Positions 1 to 8,509 of a DNA stretch of 64,000 bases are shown here, piece by piece. Source of the stretch: Bacilli bacterium (GTDB lineage: Bacteria; Bacillota_I; Bacilli_A; ML615J-28; CAG-698); NCBI GenBank assembly GCA_028691715.1, contig JAQUYR010000001.1, positions 30,282-94,281 on the forward strand. Direction: 5' to 3'. Position 1 is the stretch's first letter; each line of letters opens with the position of its first letter. The notes under the pieces are model-generated. The model saw only the letters and a list, made by a program, of their open reading frames with translations. It made no database searches and was not told the origin of the DNA. Both the position numbers and the translations under genes were made by a program.

Positions 1-205
1 TAAAACAAGTCCAAATAATTGATCCACTGGGAATTTTGTATTCACCTCTTCGATTTTTTCTAATTGGCATATCAAAGTCTTTGACCTTATAAATAATGCT
101 TGCATCTCCTCCATATCTGGCATCATGGCGGTATACATAACAATTTAGACAGCCTTCACTCTTTTTTTTACATCCATGCCATGGATTCCAACTAAATATT
201 GCCAT
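1..205 (-). CDS. DUF5131 (phage Gp37/Gp68) family protein, 3'-truncated by window edge
   Basis: An open frame of 68 codons starts at 205 and runs off the window. An AAGGAAA ribosome site lies about 8 bases upstream of the ATG. The N-terminus reads FSWNPWHGCKKKSEGCLNCY, which carries the WNPWxGCxxxSxGCxNCY signature of the DUF5131/Gp37-Gp68 family; members look like small radical-SAM-related iron-sulfur proteins found in phages and chromosomes. Three cysteines (residues 12, 19, 22) are visible. The function of the family is not established, and only the first fifth or so of the expected protein is present. Confidence 0.75.
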   Translation of the reverse strand, partial: MAIFSWNPWHGCKKKSEGCLNCYVYRHDARYGGDASIIYKVKDFDMPIRKNRRGEYKIPSGSIIWTCF

Positions 206-263
206 ATAATTATTTCCTTAATATGTTTTATTATATCACTGCTCTTCTATTTTTTCTACAACA

Positions 264-289
264 AAAGGCATATTTTATAATATGCCTTT
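264..289 (-). terminator. Hairpin downstream of the M48 protease gene
   Basis: A ten-base inverted repeat AAAGGCATAT/ATATGCCTTT with a 6-base loop sits a few bases after the protease stop codon. A T-rich stretch follows on both strands, so it may act in either direction. Confidence 0.6.
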
Positions 290-294
290 AATTT

Positions 295-1515
295 TTATTT
301 CTTCTCTTCTATGTTAGCAATTCTTTGACTTAGTGGCGGATGAGAATATTCAAGGGCCACAATTACTGGATGAGGGTTAAGATTTGAATAATTTGCTCTT
401 GATATCTTCTTTAATCCTGAAATCAAATATTCGCCATAACCTTCTTTTTTAGCAAATTCATCGGCTTTATTTTCAAATTTTCGGCTTATTCTCTTAGTAA
501 TCAAAGACATTAAACTTGATATATAAGGTAGTGCCACTGAGAAAACTAGAATAAACATGAATCCATAATTCCTACCGCGGAAGCCAAAATCTCTAACAAT
601 TCCAAAATTTGAAACTAAATACCATGATAAAACAACTATCAAGAAAACCTGAAAAAGTCCCATTGCATAACTTTTTATAATATGCTTATACTTTCCATGG
701 CCCAGTTCATGGGCAAATACAGCAACAATCTCATCCTCTGTTAAAACATCCATAATTGTATCATATAGAACTATATCCTTGGTTTTTCCCAAACCACTGA
801 AATAAGCATTTGCCTTAGTACTCCTTCTAGAACCATCCATTACCTTTATTTCTTTAACTTTATAACCATTTTTATTCAATAAATTCTCTAACTTTGTTCG
901 TAAACTTCCCTCCACTAATGGAGTAAATTTATTAAAAATCTTCGCAAATACTGGTGTTAAGAAATAAACCAAAAGGATTAATAAGAAGATTATTCCTGTG
1001 AAAGCTAATAAAACCCAGTTTTTAAAGATTATATAAGAAGCAACAAATAGACAAACTAAACCAAATGATATTATGAAACCTAAAATAAATTCTTTTATTC
1101 TATCTGTGAAGAACGTCTTTTTGGTGGTCTTATTGAAGCCATATTTAGTTTCTATTTTCATCGTATCAGTATAGCCAAAAATAGTATCAACTATGCCAGT
1201 TACAAGCTCATAGAAAGCTAGAATAGCAATTGCCTGAAGAATATCATTTTCACCAACATATCGAGAAATAAGAGCGAAAACATCAAAGACAATCAATATC
1301 ATGAAAACAGCATATTGAGCGATAATTCCATAAAGCTGATTGTTTATTTTTTCAGCGGAATAATTCTGCCATTTTTCATAGGCTTCGCTATCATATACAT
1401 CCCTAACATTTTCAGGAACTGATCTCTTTGTTGAGCTTTTCATCAAAAATTTAATAATAACATTATAAATAAAAAGTATTGTTACTAAAACTAAAGTAAT
1501 TGTTTTATAATTCAT
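295..1515 (-). CDS. M48 family zinc metallopeptidase (Ste24/CAAX protease type)
   Basis: A 406-residue integral membrane protease. The zinc motif HELGH is at residues 269-273 and a third ligand lies near E348 (FENKADEFA). Several hydrophobic segments flank it: about 3-22, 63-85, 95-112, 143-190, 285-302 and 318-335. This is the layout of eukaryotic Ste24 and bacterial M48A enzymes, including the conserved N-terminal region before the peptidase domain. M48A enzymes cleave membrane-associated or prenyl-like substrates; the substrate here is unknown. The start has a strong GGAGAGG site. The gene stands alone, with a TATAAT-like element close upstream and a hairpin right after the stop. Confidence 0.9.
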   Translation of the reverse strand: MNYKTITLVLVTILFIYNVIIKFLMKSSTKRSVPENVRDVYDSEAYEKWQNYSAEKINNQLYGIIAQYAVFMILIVFDVFALISRYVGENDILQAIAILAFYELVTGIVDTIFGYTDTMKIETKYGFNKTTKKTFFTDRIKEFILGFIISFGLVCLFVASYIIFKNWVLLAFTGIIFLLILLVYFLTPVFAKIFNKFTPLVEGSLRTKLENLLNKNGYKVKEIKVMDGSRRSTKANAYFSGLGKTKDIVLYDTIMDVLTEDEIVAVFAHELGHGKYKHIIKSYAMGLFQVFLIVVLSWYLVSNFGIVRDFGFRGRNYGFMFILVFSVALPYISSLMSLITKRISRKFENKADEFAKKEGYGEYLISGLKKISRANYSNLNPHPVIVALEYSHPPLSQRIANIEEKK

Positions 1516-1570
1516 TTTTCCTCTCCTTTTTAGTTATTATATCATTTCTTCCTCTCTTAAGTAAATAAAA

Positions 1571-1594
1571 AAATTCAAGCTTTCGCCTGAATTT
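1571..1594 (-). terminator. Intrinsic terminator after rsmI
   Basis: On the minus strand AAATTCAGG pairs with CTTGAATTT around a CGAAAG loop and runs straight into TTTTATTT. It begins two bases past the rsmI stop. Confidence 0.75.
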
Positions 1595-1595
1595 C

Positions 1596-2435
1596 CTATT
1601 TTACCTCTTTATAAACTTCACTTTTAGATATTTTTCGATCTTTAGCAACCAATTTCATCGCTTCTTTTTCTAATAATCCCTGTTTTAAATAATGGTTAAA
1701 ATGCTCTTTGATCGATTTTTGATTAAGATCAATCTGTAAGTATGTCTCGCTGGTTCCCTTTATAATTACAACTATTTCTCCCTTTAAGGTGAGATCCAAA
1801 GAGGCAATCTCCTCTAGAGTACCCCTTGTATACTCTTCATACTTTTTAGTGAGTTCTCTGGCTATAACTACTTCGCGATTTCCTAAAATTTGATACATTA
1901 GATCAATGGTTTCTTTGATTCTCATAGGAGATTCATAGAAAATAATGGTTTCTTTATTATCCCTTAAAAGCAATAATTCTTTTTCCTTTTGGCTTTTTTT
2001 ATGATCTAAAAAGCCATAAAAGAAAAACTTATCACAGGGAAGTCCAGAAGCGATTAGAGCAGTTAAACTAGCACTAGCACCAGGAAGACTGACAACATCA
2101 AAACCAGAATCTAGCACTCTTTTCACGAGTAAATACCCAGGATCACTAATACATGGAAGACCAGCATCGCTTACTAAAGCAATTTTTTTACCATCTCTTA
2201 AAACATCGATTATCTCATTGGATTTATCTTCTTCATTAAAGATATGATAACTAGAAAGTGGTGTTTTAATATTAAAGTGACTAAGTAAAATCTTAGTCAC
2301 TCGCGTATCTTCACAAAATATCATATCCACCCTATTTAAAATATCAACACTCCTAAAGGTCATATCTTCAAAATTGCCAATAGGCGTTGGAACTAGATAA
2401 AGTGTTGGATTATTGGAAGCTTTCTGGATTCTCAT
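1596..2435 (-). CDS. rsmI: 16S rRNA (cytidine(1402)-2'-O)-methyltransferase RsmI
   Basis: The 279-residue protein begins with the diagnostic LYLVPTPIGNFEDMTFR stretch and FCEDTR, then has the glycine-rich VSDAGLPCISDPGY segment of the tetrapyrrole-methylase fold used by RsmI. It uses SAM to methylate the ribose of C1402 in the 30S decoding centre. Its start overlaps the preceding gene by four bases (ATGA), indicating translational coupling. Gene order (tmk ... trmN6 ... rsmI) matches Bacillus, supporting orthology. The length is normal for the family. Confidence 0.95.
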   Translation of the reverse strand: MRIQKASNNPTLYLVPTPIGNFEDMTFRSVDILNRVDMIFCEDTRVTKILLSHFNIKTPLSSYHIFNEEDKSNEIIDVLRDGKKIALVSDAGLPCISDPGYLLVKRVLDSGFDVVSLPGASASLTALIASGLPCDKFFFYGFLDHKKSQKEKELLLLRDNKETIIFYESPMRIKETIDLMYQILGNREVVIARELTKKYEEYTRGTLEEIASLDLTLKGEIVVIIKGTSETYLQIDLNQKSIKEHFNHYLKQGLLEKEAMKLVAKDRKISKSEVYKEVK

Positions 2436-2836
2436 TCGCTGATGATCCTTTTTACTTTTTCTTTTAAATCTCTATCAGCATATACTGCTTTTACTAAATC
2501 CGTTCTCTTTCTTCTTGGAATTTCTAAACTGTTTTGAATCTGCTCTAGAAGAAAGTGTTCTTCTACTGAATAAAACTCATCCGATAAAGAAGCACTTAAA
2601 AGATTTAGGAAAACAAGATTTTTTGTGACTTTAGGCTTTGTAGCAAAATAATCGATTAATTTTTCCAGTGATAAATTACTCTTGCGATATCTAAGAGCAT
2701 CATCACCCATTTCATATTTCAGTTTATTAACGATTTGCATTTCCAATTCGTTGGTTGCTCCATCAATAGAAATAACCTTTCCTAACAAGTCAATGAAATA
2801 ATACTTTTCTTCTTTGGTTAATAAATTTAAAAGCAT
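2432..2836 (-). CDS. Small acidic/helical protein, possible TerB-like fold
   Basis: 134 residues from the ATG at 2836, which has GGAG eight bases upstream; a GTG three codons earlier sits inside that ribosome site and is unlikely. No signal peptide or membrane segment. The pattern of a D-G-x5-E motif near the N-terminus (IDGATNELE) and a second acidic helix (YSVEEHFLLEQI) recalls TerB-like all-helical domains, but I cannot confirm membership. It occupies the place that yabA/yazA hold in the Bacillus tmk-rsmI cluster, without resembling either. Four-base overlap with rsmI. Confidence 0.6.
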   Translation of the reverse strand: MLLNLLTKEEKYYFIDLLGKVISIDGATNELEMQIVNKLKYEMGDDALRYRKSNLSLEKLIDYFATKPKVTKNLVFLNLLSASLSDEFYSVEEHFLLEQIQNSLEIPRRKRTDLVKAVYADRDLKEKVKRIISE

Positions 2837-2905
2837 TTTAATCACTCCTTTTCCTGAATAAATTATATCACATCTTTATATTTTTTAAAATATACAATAT
2901 TTAGT

Positions 2906-3634
2906 TTAATGCATATTAAATATTTGTCTAACTTCTTCGGTGTATGTTTTATCTTCGTTATAAACAAAAAGAGGCTTCACGACAGTAACATCCGCTTTTT
3001 TATTCTTCCTAGCTTCTATTAAAACGAGAAGAGCTTTTTCATCTGTAATTTTCGAATGAACAAAGCGCATCTTTTTTATTCCAAAACCATGTTTTGTAAA
3101 GATTTCAATGATATCGGGAAGTCTTTCACAACGATGGACCATATACAAAAATCCACCATCCCCCAATAACTTTTTACTTTCTATGATGATATCCTCTAGA
3201 GTTATTAAAACTTCATGACGAGCGATTGTCAAATAATCATTTTTATTGATATTGCTTGTTGGAATATATTTAAAATATGGAGGGTTAGTCGCGACTATAT
3301 CAAATGTATTTGCGCCAACAATCTTATATATTCCCTTAATATCACCATTTATTAGTTCTATCTGCTGAGTCAAATTGTTTAACTCAACACTTTTTTTTGC
3401 TAATTCGTAGACATCCTTCTGAATTTCAACTCCATATATTTTAGCCTTTGTTTTAATTGTTAAAAATAAAGGAATAGGACCATTACCAGTTCCCAAGTCG
3501 ATTATTTTTTGAGGGCTATTGCTGACATTGATGAAATCTGCGAGCAAGGTTGAGTCCAGAGAAAATCTTAACATATCATCTCTTTGAATTATTTTTATAC
3601 GCTTATACCCTAATAATTCATGAATGTTTTCCAT
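2906..3634 (-). CDS. trmN6: tRNA1(Val) (adenine(37)-N6)-methyltransferase-type SAM methyltransferase
   Basis: 242 residues with a class I SAM-binding motif DLGTGNGPIPL (about 46-56) and the catalytic NPPY tetrad (VATNPPYFK) of N6-adenine methyltransferases. The N-terminal segment GYKRIKIIQRDDMLRFSLDS matches the YabB/YfiC/TrmN6 family, which methylates A37 of a tRNA. Synteny with Bacillus yabB, next to ricT and near rsmI, supports this. Eight bases downstream of ricT, so probably co-transcribed. Confidence 0.9.
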   Translation of the reverse strand: MENIHELLGYKRIKIIQRDDMLRFSLDSTLLADFINVSNSPQKIIDLGTGNGPIPLFLTIKTKAKIYGVEIQKDVYELAKKSVELNNLTQQIELINGDIKGIYKIVGANTFDIVATNPPYFKYIPTSNINKNDYLTIARHEVLITLEDIIIESKKLLGDGGFLYMVHRCERLPDIIEIFTKHGFGIKKMRFVHSKITDEKALLVLIEARKNKKADVTVVKPLFVYNEDKTYTEEVRQIFNMH

Positions 3635-3642
3635 GTTTTTCC

Positions 3643-4500
3643 CTATTCGTCAATTACATCATCAGTCAAATCATTTTCTGAAATTACTTCTTTATGGCTA
3701 GAAACCTTTTCAACTTCTTTGGCTTCCCAGTCATCTATCTTTTCTTCATTATCGATTGTCTTTATTCTTTCTCTTAAGAAATCCACACTGATTACACGAC
3801 AATTTTGGCATTTAGGAGTGTTAACAATATCACCAACCAGAGGGATTCGGTTTCTTATTTCTTCATATGTTGAATTCTCATAACCGATACAACACATCAG
3901 TTTTCCACAAAGACCAGCAACTTTGGAAGCACTAAGGGTCATTCCCTGATCTTTAGCCATTTTCATCGTCACCAAATCGAATTCTCTTAAATGTGTTTTG
4001 CAACAAACCTCTCGTCCACAACAACCAATACCACCCAAGAATTTTGCTCCTTCACGTGGTCCAACTTGTCTTAGTTCTATTCTTACCCGAAACTCTGCTG
4101 CCAAATCCTTTAACAACTCCCGGAAATCAACCCTGCCGTCAGCATTATAATAGATTATAATCTTCTGGTGATCTAGAGTATACTCACAATCCAAAAGTTT
4201 CATTTCTAGTTTGTGCTTTTTTATTATTCTAGCGCAATCCTTTAGAGCTTTTTTTGCTCTTTCTAAATTATCATTGTAATTCTTTATATCATATTTATTG
4301 GCAACTCGCATTACCGACTTTAATTCATGTTCAAGGCTGTCATCAGCTAATTCTCTAATTCCTAGAGTAACACATCCCAATTCAAGTCCTCTAATTGTCT
4401 CAACAATTACTTTGTCTCCTATATTTAAATTGAAAGGAGTGGGATTAAACCAATATACTTTACCAACATCCTTAAATGTTATTCCAACCACTTTTACCAT
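3643..4500 (-). CDS. ricT: RicT/YaaT PSP1-domain protein
   Basis: 285 residues with a PSP1 core. It shows the cysteine clusters GIGCCGREVCCKTHL, CGKLMCCIGYE and CQNC typical of YaaT/RicT. In Bacillus, RicT with RicA and RicF forms an Fe-S protein complex that stimulates RNase Y-dependent mRNA processing and affects sporulation and competence. No ricA or ricF lies nearby here. Immediately downstream of holB (2-base gap), as in Bacillus. The C-terminus is acidic and probably disordered. Confidence 0.93.
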   Translation of the reverse strand: MVKVVGITFKDVGKVYWFNPTPFNLNIGDKVIVETIRGLELGCVTLGIRELADDSLEHELKSVMRVANKYDIKNYNDNLERAKKALKDCARIIKKHKLEMKLLDCEYTLDHQKIIIYYNADGRVDFRELLKDLAAEFRVRIELRQVGPREGAKFLGGIGCCGREVCCKTHLREFDLVTMKMAKDQGMTLSASKVAGLCGKLMCCIGYENSTYEEIRNRIPLVGDIVNTPKCQNCRVISVDFLRERIKTIDNEEKIDDWEAKEVEKVSSHKEVISENDLTDDVIDE

Positions 4501-4502
4501 AA

Positions 4503-5474
4503 TTACCTCGCTATCTCAATTAACATTTGTAGATACATCAATTCCAAATTAACGTTATATTTTATTCTTTGTTTATACTCTAAAATTTTTTCGACCCTAA
4601 TAAATGCTTCTTTAATATTTTCATTATCGTCAGATTCGACACTTGTGAAGACGATCTCTTCCATTTGGCCTAATTTTCGATAAATCCTATCATTGGTTAT
4701 TGTTGCCATTAGATCAAGAAAAATATTGTGATACTTCTTATCTTTTTCATATAGAAGAAATTTTCCTTCATCATTCATTATCAACTCAGGGTTTTCTTTC
4801 CCATATAACAATGCCCGATTTATTTTCTTAACGAGTTCTATTATTTGAACAATCTTATTTTCTTTGATCAAAGTTAGCCCTTCATCAATATCATTGGTCA
4901 AAAAGGATAAAACCCGAGAGATTTCCTCTTCGAATCCTCTTTCACGATATTCAGAGATGACAACATTTCTCGGTACCTTTGCAAAGGATACTATCTGTGA
5001 TCGTGATTTGATTGTTGATATAACATTTTGTAAACTTTCCGTTGTTAAAATACCGTAGGTCCCAATATTTGTTTCCTCCAAAAATTTTAACAATCTGTTA
5101 GCCGCCTCAGGAGTAGCCCTATCAATATCTTCAATTATAAATACCCTGACACCCTTTTCTAAGGAAACCCTGGAGAATTCATGCTCAAGTTCATCAACCT
5201 GACTTTTTAGAATACTCCCCTTACCTTCTTGCTTTATTGTGAATATTCGGGGATGATTACCATTCCTGATTCTTTTGCATGACAAGCATTCACCACATGG
5301 TTTCTCTTCTCCTTCACACATAACTAAAGAAGCCAAGTAATAGGCTGCTTCCATTTTAGGAGTTCCTTTAGCGCCTTCAAATAAATAGATACCAACCAAT
5401 CTATCCTTCTTCAGACTATTATGAAGTAGTTTTACTACTTGTGGCTGGGTCCTTTCTAAAGTGCTAAAATCCAT
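4503..5474 (-). CDS. holB: DNA polymerase III delta' subunit
   Basis: 323 residues resembling the clamp-loader delta' subunit. It has a degenerate P-loop (FEGAKGTPKM), a zinc module CxxxxxxxCxxCxxC (CEGEEKPCGECLSCKR) and the segment FIIEDIDRATPEAANRLLKFLEE. The last corresponds to the sensor/Walker B region of HolB, where nucleotide hydrolysis is lost. It would form the stator of the clamp loader with tau and delta. Located between tmk and ricT exactly as in Bacillus, but without the intervening yaaQ/yaaR genes. Confidence 0.95.
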   Translation of the reverse strand: MDFSTLERTQPQVVKLLHNSLKKDRLVGIYLFEGAKGTPKMEAAYYLASLVMCEGEEKPCGECLSCKRIRNGNHPRIFTIKQEGKGSILKSQVDELEHEFSRVSLEKGVRVFIIEDIDRATPEAANRLLKFLEETNIGTYGILTTESLQNVISTIKSRSQIVSFAKVPRNVVISEYRERGFEEEISRVLSFLTNDIDEGLTLIKENKIVQIIELVKKINRALLYGKENPELIMNDEGKFLLYEKDKKYHNIFLDLMATITNDRIYRKLGQMEEIVFTSVESDDNENIKEAFIRVEKILEYKQRIKYNVNLELMYLQMLIEIAR

Positions 5475-5483
5475 TTTATCCTC

Positions 5484-6104
5484 CTAAATATTTTCAAAAA
5501 CTATCTTTTTAACTGCAAGATAAACCTCTTCAAGATTACCATTACCATCAACTATTTTAATTCTCTCAGGGAATCTTCTCACTAATTCCAAATATCCCTC
5601 GCGAACGCGATGATGAAAATCCATTTGTTCTAGATCAAGACGGTCCTTACTGCGATTGTTTTTGCTAATCCTGCTCAAACCCTCTTCAGGAATGACATCA
5701 ATAAAAATGGTTAAGTCAGGAAGTAATCCTCCTGTAGCATAGTAGTTTAAATTGTAAACCTCATCAATACCTAAACCCCTAGCATACCCCTGATATGCTA
5801 AAGAAGAATCAATATAGCGATCACAAATTACCAGATATCCTTCATTTAAAGCTGGCTTCACTATCTCTTCTAAATGTTGGCGCCTACTGGCAGCATATAG
5901 AAGCGCTTCTGTAATATAATCCATTTTAACATTTTCAACCCCTAGAATGACGTTTCTGATCTGCTCTGAAATTTTTGAGCCACCAGGTTCCCGCGATTTA
6001 AGAACTTTTATTCCTTTTTCTTCTAAGTCTTTAACCAAGCGATTAATAATTGTAGTCTTTCCACTACCCTCTCCGCCTTCAAATGTTATAAACCGTTTAT
6101 TCAT
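5484..6104 (-). CDS. tmk: Thymidylate kinase
   Basis: 206 residues. P-loop GGEGSGKTT near the N-terminus, SREPGGS, the dTMP-binding DRYIDSSLAYQG, and a LID segment with RSKDRLD. Phosphorylates dTMP to dTDP. First gene of the tmk-holB-ricT-trmN6-rsmI cluster. It is transcribed divergently from the metal transporter genes across a 127-base gap that holds the transporter promoter. Confidence 0.96.
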   Translation of the reverse strand: MNKRFITFEGGEGSGKTTIINRLVKDLEEKGIKVLKSREPGGSKISEQIRNVILGVENVKMDYITEALLYAASRRQHLEEIVKPALNEGYLVICDRYIDSSLAYQGYARGLGIDEVYNLNYYATGGLLPDLTIFIDVIPEEGLSRISKNNRSKDRLDLEQMDFHHRVREGYLELVRRFPERIKIVDGNGNLEEVYLAVKKIVFENI

Positions 6105-6181
6105 AATTCCACCTGCTCATTATCTTAAAATAGTTTATATTATATTATCTCACATTATGCATAAAAAGGAAAGTATTTTTC

Positions 6182-6210
6182 TTGTTTTAATCGCGCTTTT
6201 ATGATAAAAT
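6182..6210 (+). promoter_or_regulatory. Sigma-A-type promoter of the metal ABC transporter genes
   Basis: TTGTTT at 6182-6187, a 17-base spacer and TAAAAT at 6205-6210. Predicted start near 6217, leaving a short leader with GGAG before the ATG at 6232. I did not find a convincing metal-repressor palindrome. Confidence 0.6.
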
Positions 6211-6231
6211 TATTATGTATGGAGATTCAAT

Positions 6232-6885
6232 ATGAGAGTAACTGTAAATAATCTGACTTTTGCATATACCCAAAAACTAGTTTTGAATAAAGTAAATTTC
6301 TCCTTAAAAAGTGGAGATTTTTTAACCATTCATGGTAAAAACGGTAGTGGCAAGAGCACAATGATTAAGTGCTTTTTAAAACTTTTGAAAGTTCCTGATG
6401 GATCTATCCTTCTTGATGATGTTGATATCAATCATTTAAAGACATTTTCCAATATTGGATATGTTCCTCAGAAAAATGAGTTTAATTATGAATTTCCAAT
6501 CACCGTGTTTGAAATCCTGTCTTGTGCTTATAACAAAAAGCGAGATGCTTTCTATACTTCAATTATTAATTCCTTTGATTTAAATAAAATATATCATGAA
6601 AATATAAACAATCTCTCTGGGGGACAAATCCAAAGAGTATTTATTGCCCGTAGTTTACTGAACAATCCTAAATTGTTGATTCTGGATGAACCAACAGTGG
6701 GAGTAGATGTTGACAATGTTAGAACATTGCACAGAATTCTAGCTGATTTAAAAAAACAATCGATAACAATTATTCTTGTCAGTCATGATCTCGACTTTTG
6801 CAAGGACTTAACTGATTATTGCCTGGTTTTGAATGAACTTGGTGATTATCACTTTGGAAAGTTAGGTGATGAAGATGTTTCTTGA
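6232..6885 (+). CDS. Metal (probably zinc/manganese) ABC transporter ATP-binding protein
   Basis: 217 residues with Walker A GKNGSGKST (about 36-44), signature LSGGQ, Walker B LLILDEP and a switch histidine (VSHDLDF). Sequence and partner gene place it in the ZnuC/AdcC/MntB group of ABC ATPases that energise uptake of Zn(II) or Mn(II). It is followed with overlap by an ABC-3 permease. No solute-binding lipoprotein of the ZnuA type is present in the window, so the metal cannot be decided from here. Confidence 0.88.
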   Translation: MRVTVNNLTFAYTQKLVLNKVNFSLKSGDFLTIHGKNGSGKSTMIKCFLKLLKVPDGSILLDDVDINHLKTFSNIGYVPQKNEFNYEFPITVFEILSCAYNKKRDAFYTSIINSFDLNKIYHENINNLSGGQIQRVFIARSLLNNPKLLILDEPTVGVDVDNVRTLHRILADLKKQSITIILVSHDLDFCKDLTDYCLVLNELGDYHFGKLGDEDVS

Positions 6886-7744
6886 TAGTTTTTTTAGAGC
6901 TGTCATTGAGTATGACTTCATTCTATATGCTTTGATTGCTGGTATTATTGTTGGTGTCCTTGCCCCATTAATCGGTACTGTTGTTGTCATCAGACGTCTT
7001 GCCTTTATCGCTGATACCCTTAGTCATTTTTCTTTAGCTGGAGTATGTTTTGGTGTCTTTCTTGCTAAATTAATCACCATTGATGGTTTCGATCCTGCTT
7101 TCATGGGAATTATCTTCAGTATAGCTGGTACATTTTTAATAGAAAAACTGCGAAGTTTCTATAAGAATTATAAAGAATTATCAATGCCTATTGTTATGAG
7201 TTTCGGAGTTGCTTTGAGTGGATTATTCATCAATTTAAGCAACAATGTGGACTCCAAATTTACAACTAGTTTACTTTTCGGATCAATTTATTCTGTCTCT
7301 GTTACTAACCTGATTGTCATTATCGTTATTGCCATTGTCATATTCCTTTTTATCTTCACAAATTACAAAAAAATTGTTACTCTTTGTTTTGATGAAACTT
7401 ATGCTGCTGTTGCTGGTATCAATGTTAAAGCCCTACAGCTGGTTTTAACGATTATTCTTGCTCTGGTAATCTCATTATTTATTGATATCGTTGGTGTTTT
7501 ATTGATATCATCCCTGATGATTATCCCGGTAGCTGCTGCTATTTTAGTCGGTGATTCCTTCTTAAATACTGTTATCACCTCTATTGCATTTAGTGAGGTT
7601 TCTTTGCTCTTAGGTTTTGTTATCAGTTATCATGCCAACCTGACAACAGGTCCTGTAATAATTCTAATAAACATTCTAATTTTGATCATAATCATGTCTT
7701 TCAATAAGATTAAGAAATCGCATTATAAAGCGAGTGAAAAATAA
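6869..7744 (+). CDS. ABC-3 family metal transporter permease
   Basis: About 291 residues, mostly hydrophobic with roughly eight membrane segments. The segment RRLAFIADTLSHFSLAGV is the hallmark of ZnuB/AdcB/MntC-type permeases. I chose the ATG at 6869, which has GGAAAG seven bases upstream; a GTG at 6866 and an ATG at 6875 are also in frame. It overlaps the ATPase gene by 17 bases, implying coupled translation. Works with the upstream ATPase and an unseen binding protein. Confidence 0.88.
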   Translation: MKMFLDSFFRAVIEYDFILYALIAGIIVGVLAPLIGTVVVIRRLAFIADTLSHFSLAGVCFGVFLAKLITIDGFDPAFMGIIFSIAGTFLIEKLRSFYKNYKELSMPIVMSFGVALSGLFINLSNNVDSKFTTSLLFGSIYSVSVTNLIVIIVIAIVIFLFIFTNYKKIVTLCFDETYAAVAGINVKALQLVLTIILALVISLFIDIVGVLLISSLMIIPVAAAILVGDSFLNTVITSIAFSEVSLLLGFVISYHANLTTGPVIILINILILIIIMSFNKIKKSHYKASEK

Positions 7745-7774
7745 AAAATCGGACTACAATGGACCGATTTTTTA
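7744..7774. terminator. Bidirectional intrinsic terminator between the permease gene and truA
   Basis: AAAAATCGG and CCGATTTTT form a stem flanked by A-runs and T-runs. It lies exactly between two converging genes and can serve both. Confidence 0.8.
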
Positions 7775-7780
7775 TTTTGC

Positions 7781-8509
7781 TCAATAATACACCTTATATA
7801 GATATAATCCTGAAGCAGGAGCAATTTTAGGGGCAAAAACCCTGTTTTTTTCCTCTGTAATTACTTTTAGCTGTTCCTTTGAATATTTACCTCTTCCAAC
7901 TTCTAGCCACATAGCAACCAAAATTCTAACCATGTTATGCATGAATCCTGAACCGATAATTTTAATCGTTAACAGGTCTTTATCCCAAAAAAAATCAATA
8001 GAATAAATTTCTCTGGTAGTATTTAATAATTTCTTGTTTTTTGTAAAGGAACGAAAATCATGTTTACCAACAAATGATTTGGCAACCTCTTCTAAAAGTT
8101 GGCGGTCAATATTTCGAAAATGACAGTAATAGCGATAATTTCTATATAATGGATTGAATTCTCCAAAATCAATCATATAATGATATTCTTTCTTAACAGC
8201 ATTAAATCTGGCATGAAATGAATCATCAACCTTCTCCACCTTTGTCAGATAAATATCTTTGGGTAAGCGGGAATTAATCGCGTTTTGCATATTCCAACAC
8301 CCCATAATTATATCACTGTCAAAATGGAATACCTGTCCATAGGCATGAACACCAGTATCGGTTCTTCCAGAAGGATAAATTATCGTCTTACATTTATTGA
8401 TTATCAATAAAACATCTTCGATTTCTTTCTGTACCGTTCTTAAATCATCTTGAATTTGAAAGCCATGAAAATTAGTACCATCATAACTAACTGTACATTT
8501 ATAACGCAT
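7781..8509 (-). CDS. truA: tRNA pseudouridine(38-40) synthase TruA
   Basis: 242 residues. YDGTNFHGFQ opens the protein, and the catalytic aspartate D51 lies in GRTDTGVHA. Isomerises uridines 38-40 in the anticodon arm of many tRNAs. Last gene of the ecfA1-ecfA2-ecfT-truA run; its start overlaps the end of ecfT by 11 bases, as is common in Bacilli. The length is normal. Confidence 0.96.
   Translation of the reverse strand: MRYKCTVSYDGTNFHGFQIQDDLRTVQKEIEDVLLIINKCKTIIYPSGRTDTGVHAYGQVFHFDSDIIMGCWNMQNAINSRLPKDIYLTKVEKVDDSFHARFNAVKKEYHYMIDFGEFNPLYRNYRYYCHFRNIDRQLLEEVAKSFVGKHDFRSFTKNKKLLNTTREIYSIDFFWDKDLLTIKIIGSGFMHNMVRILVAMWLEVGRGKYSKEQLKVITEEKNRVFAPKIAPASGLYLYKVYY

Noticed and set aside
6105..6231. 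Metal-repressor operator in the tmk/metal-transporter divergent gap
   Set aside because: Only imperfect A/T-rich symmetry around the -10 region; nothing beyond chance in such AT-rich sequence.
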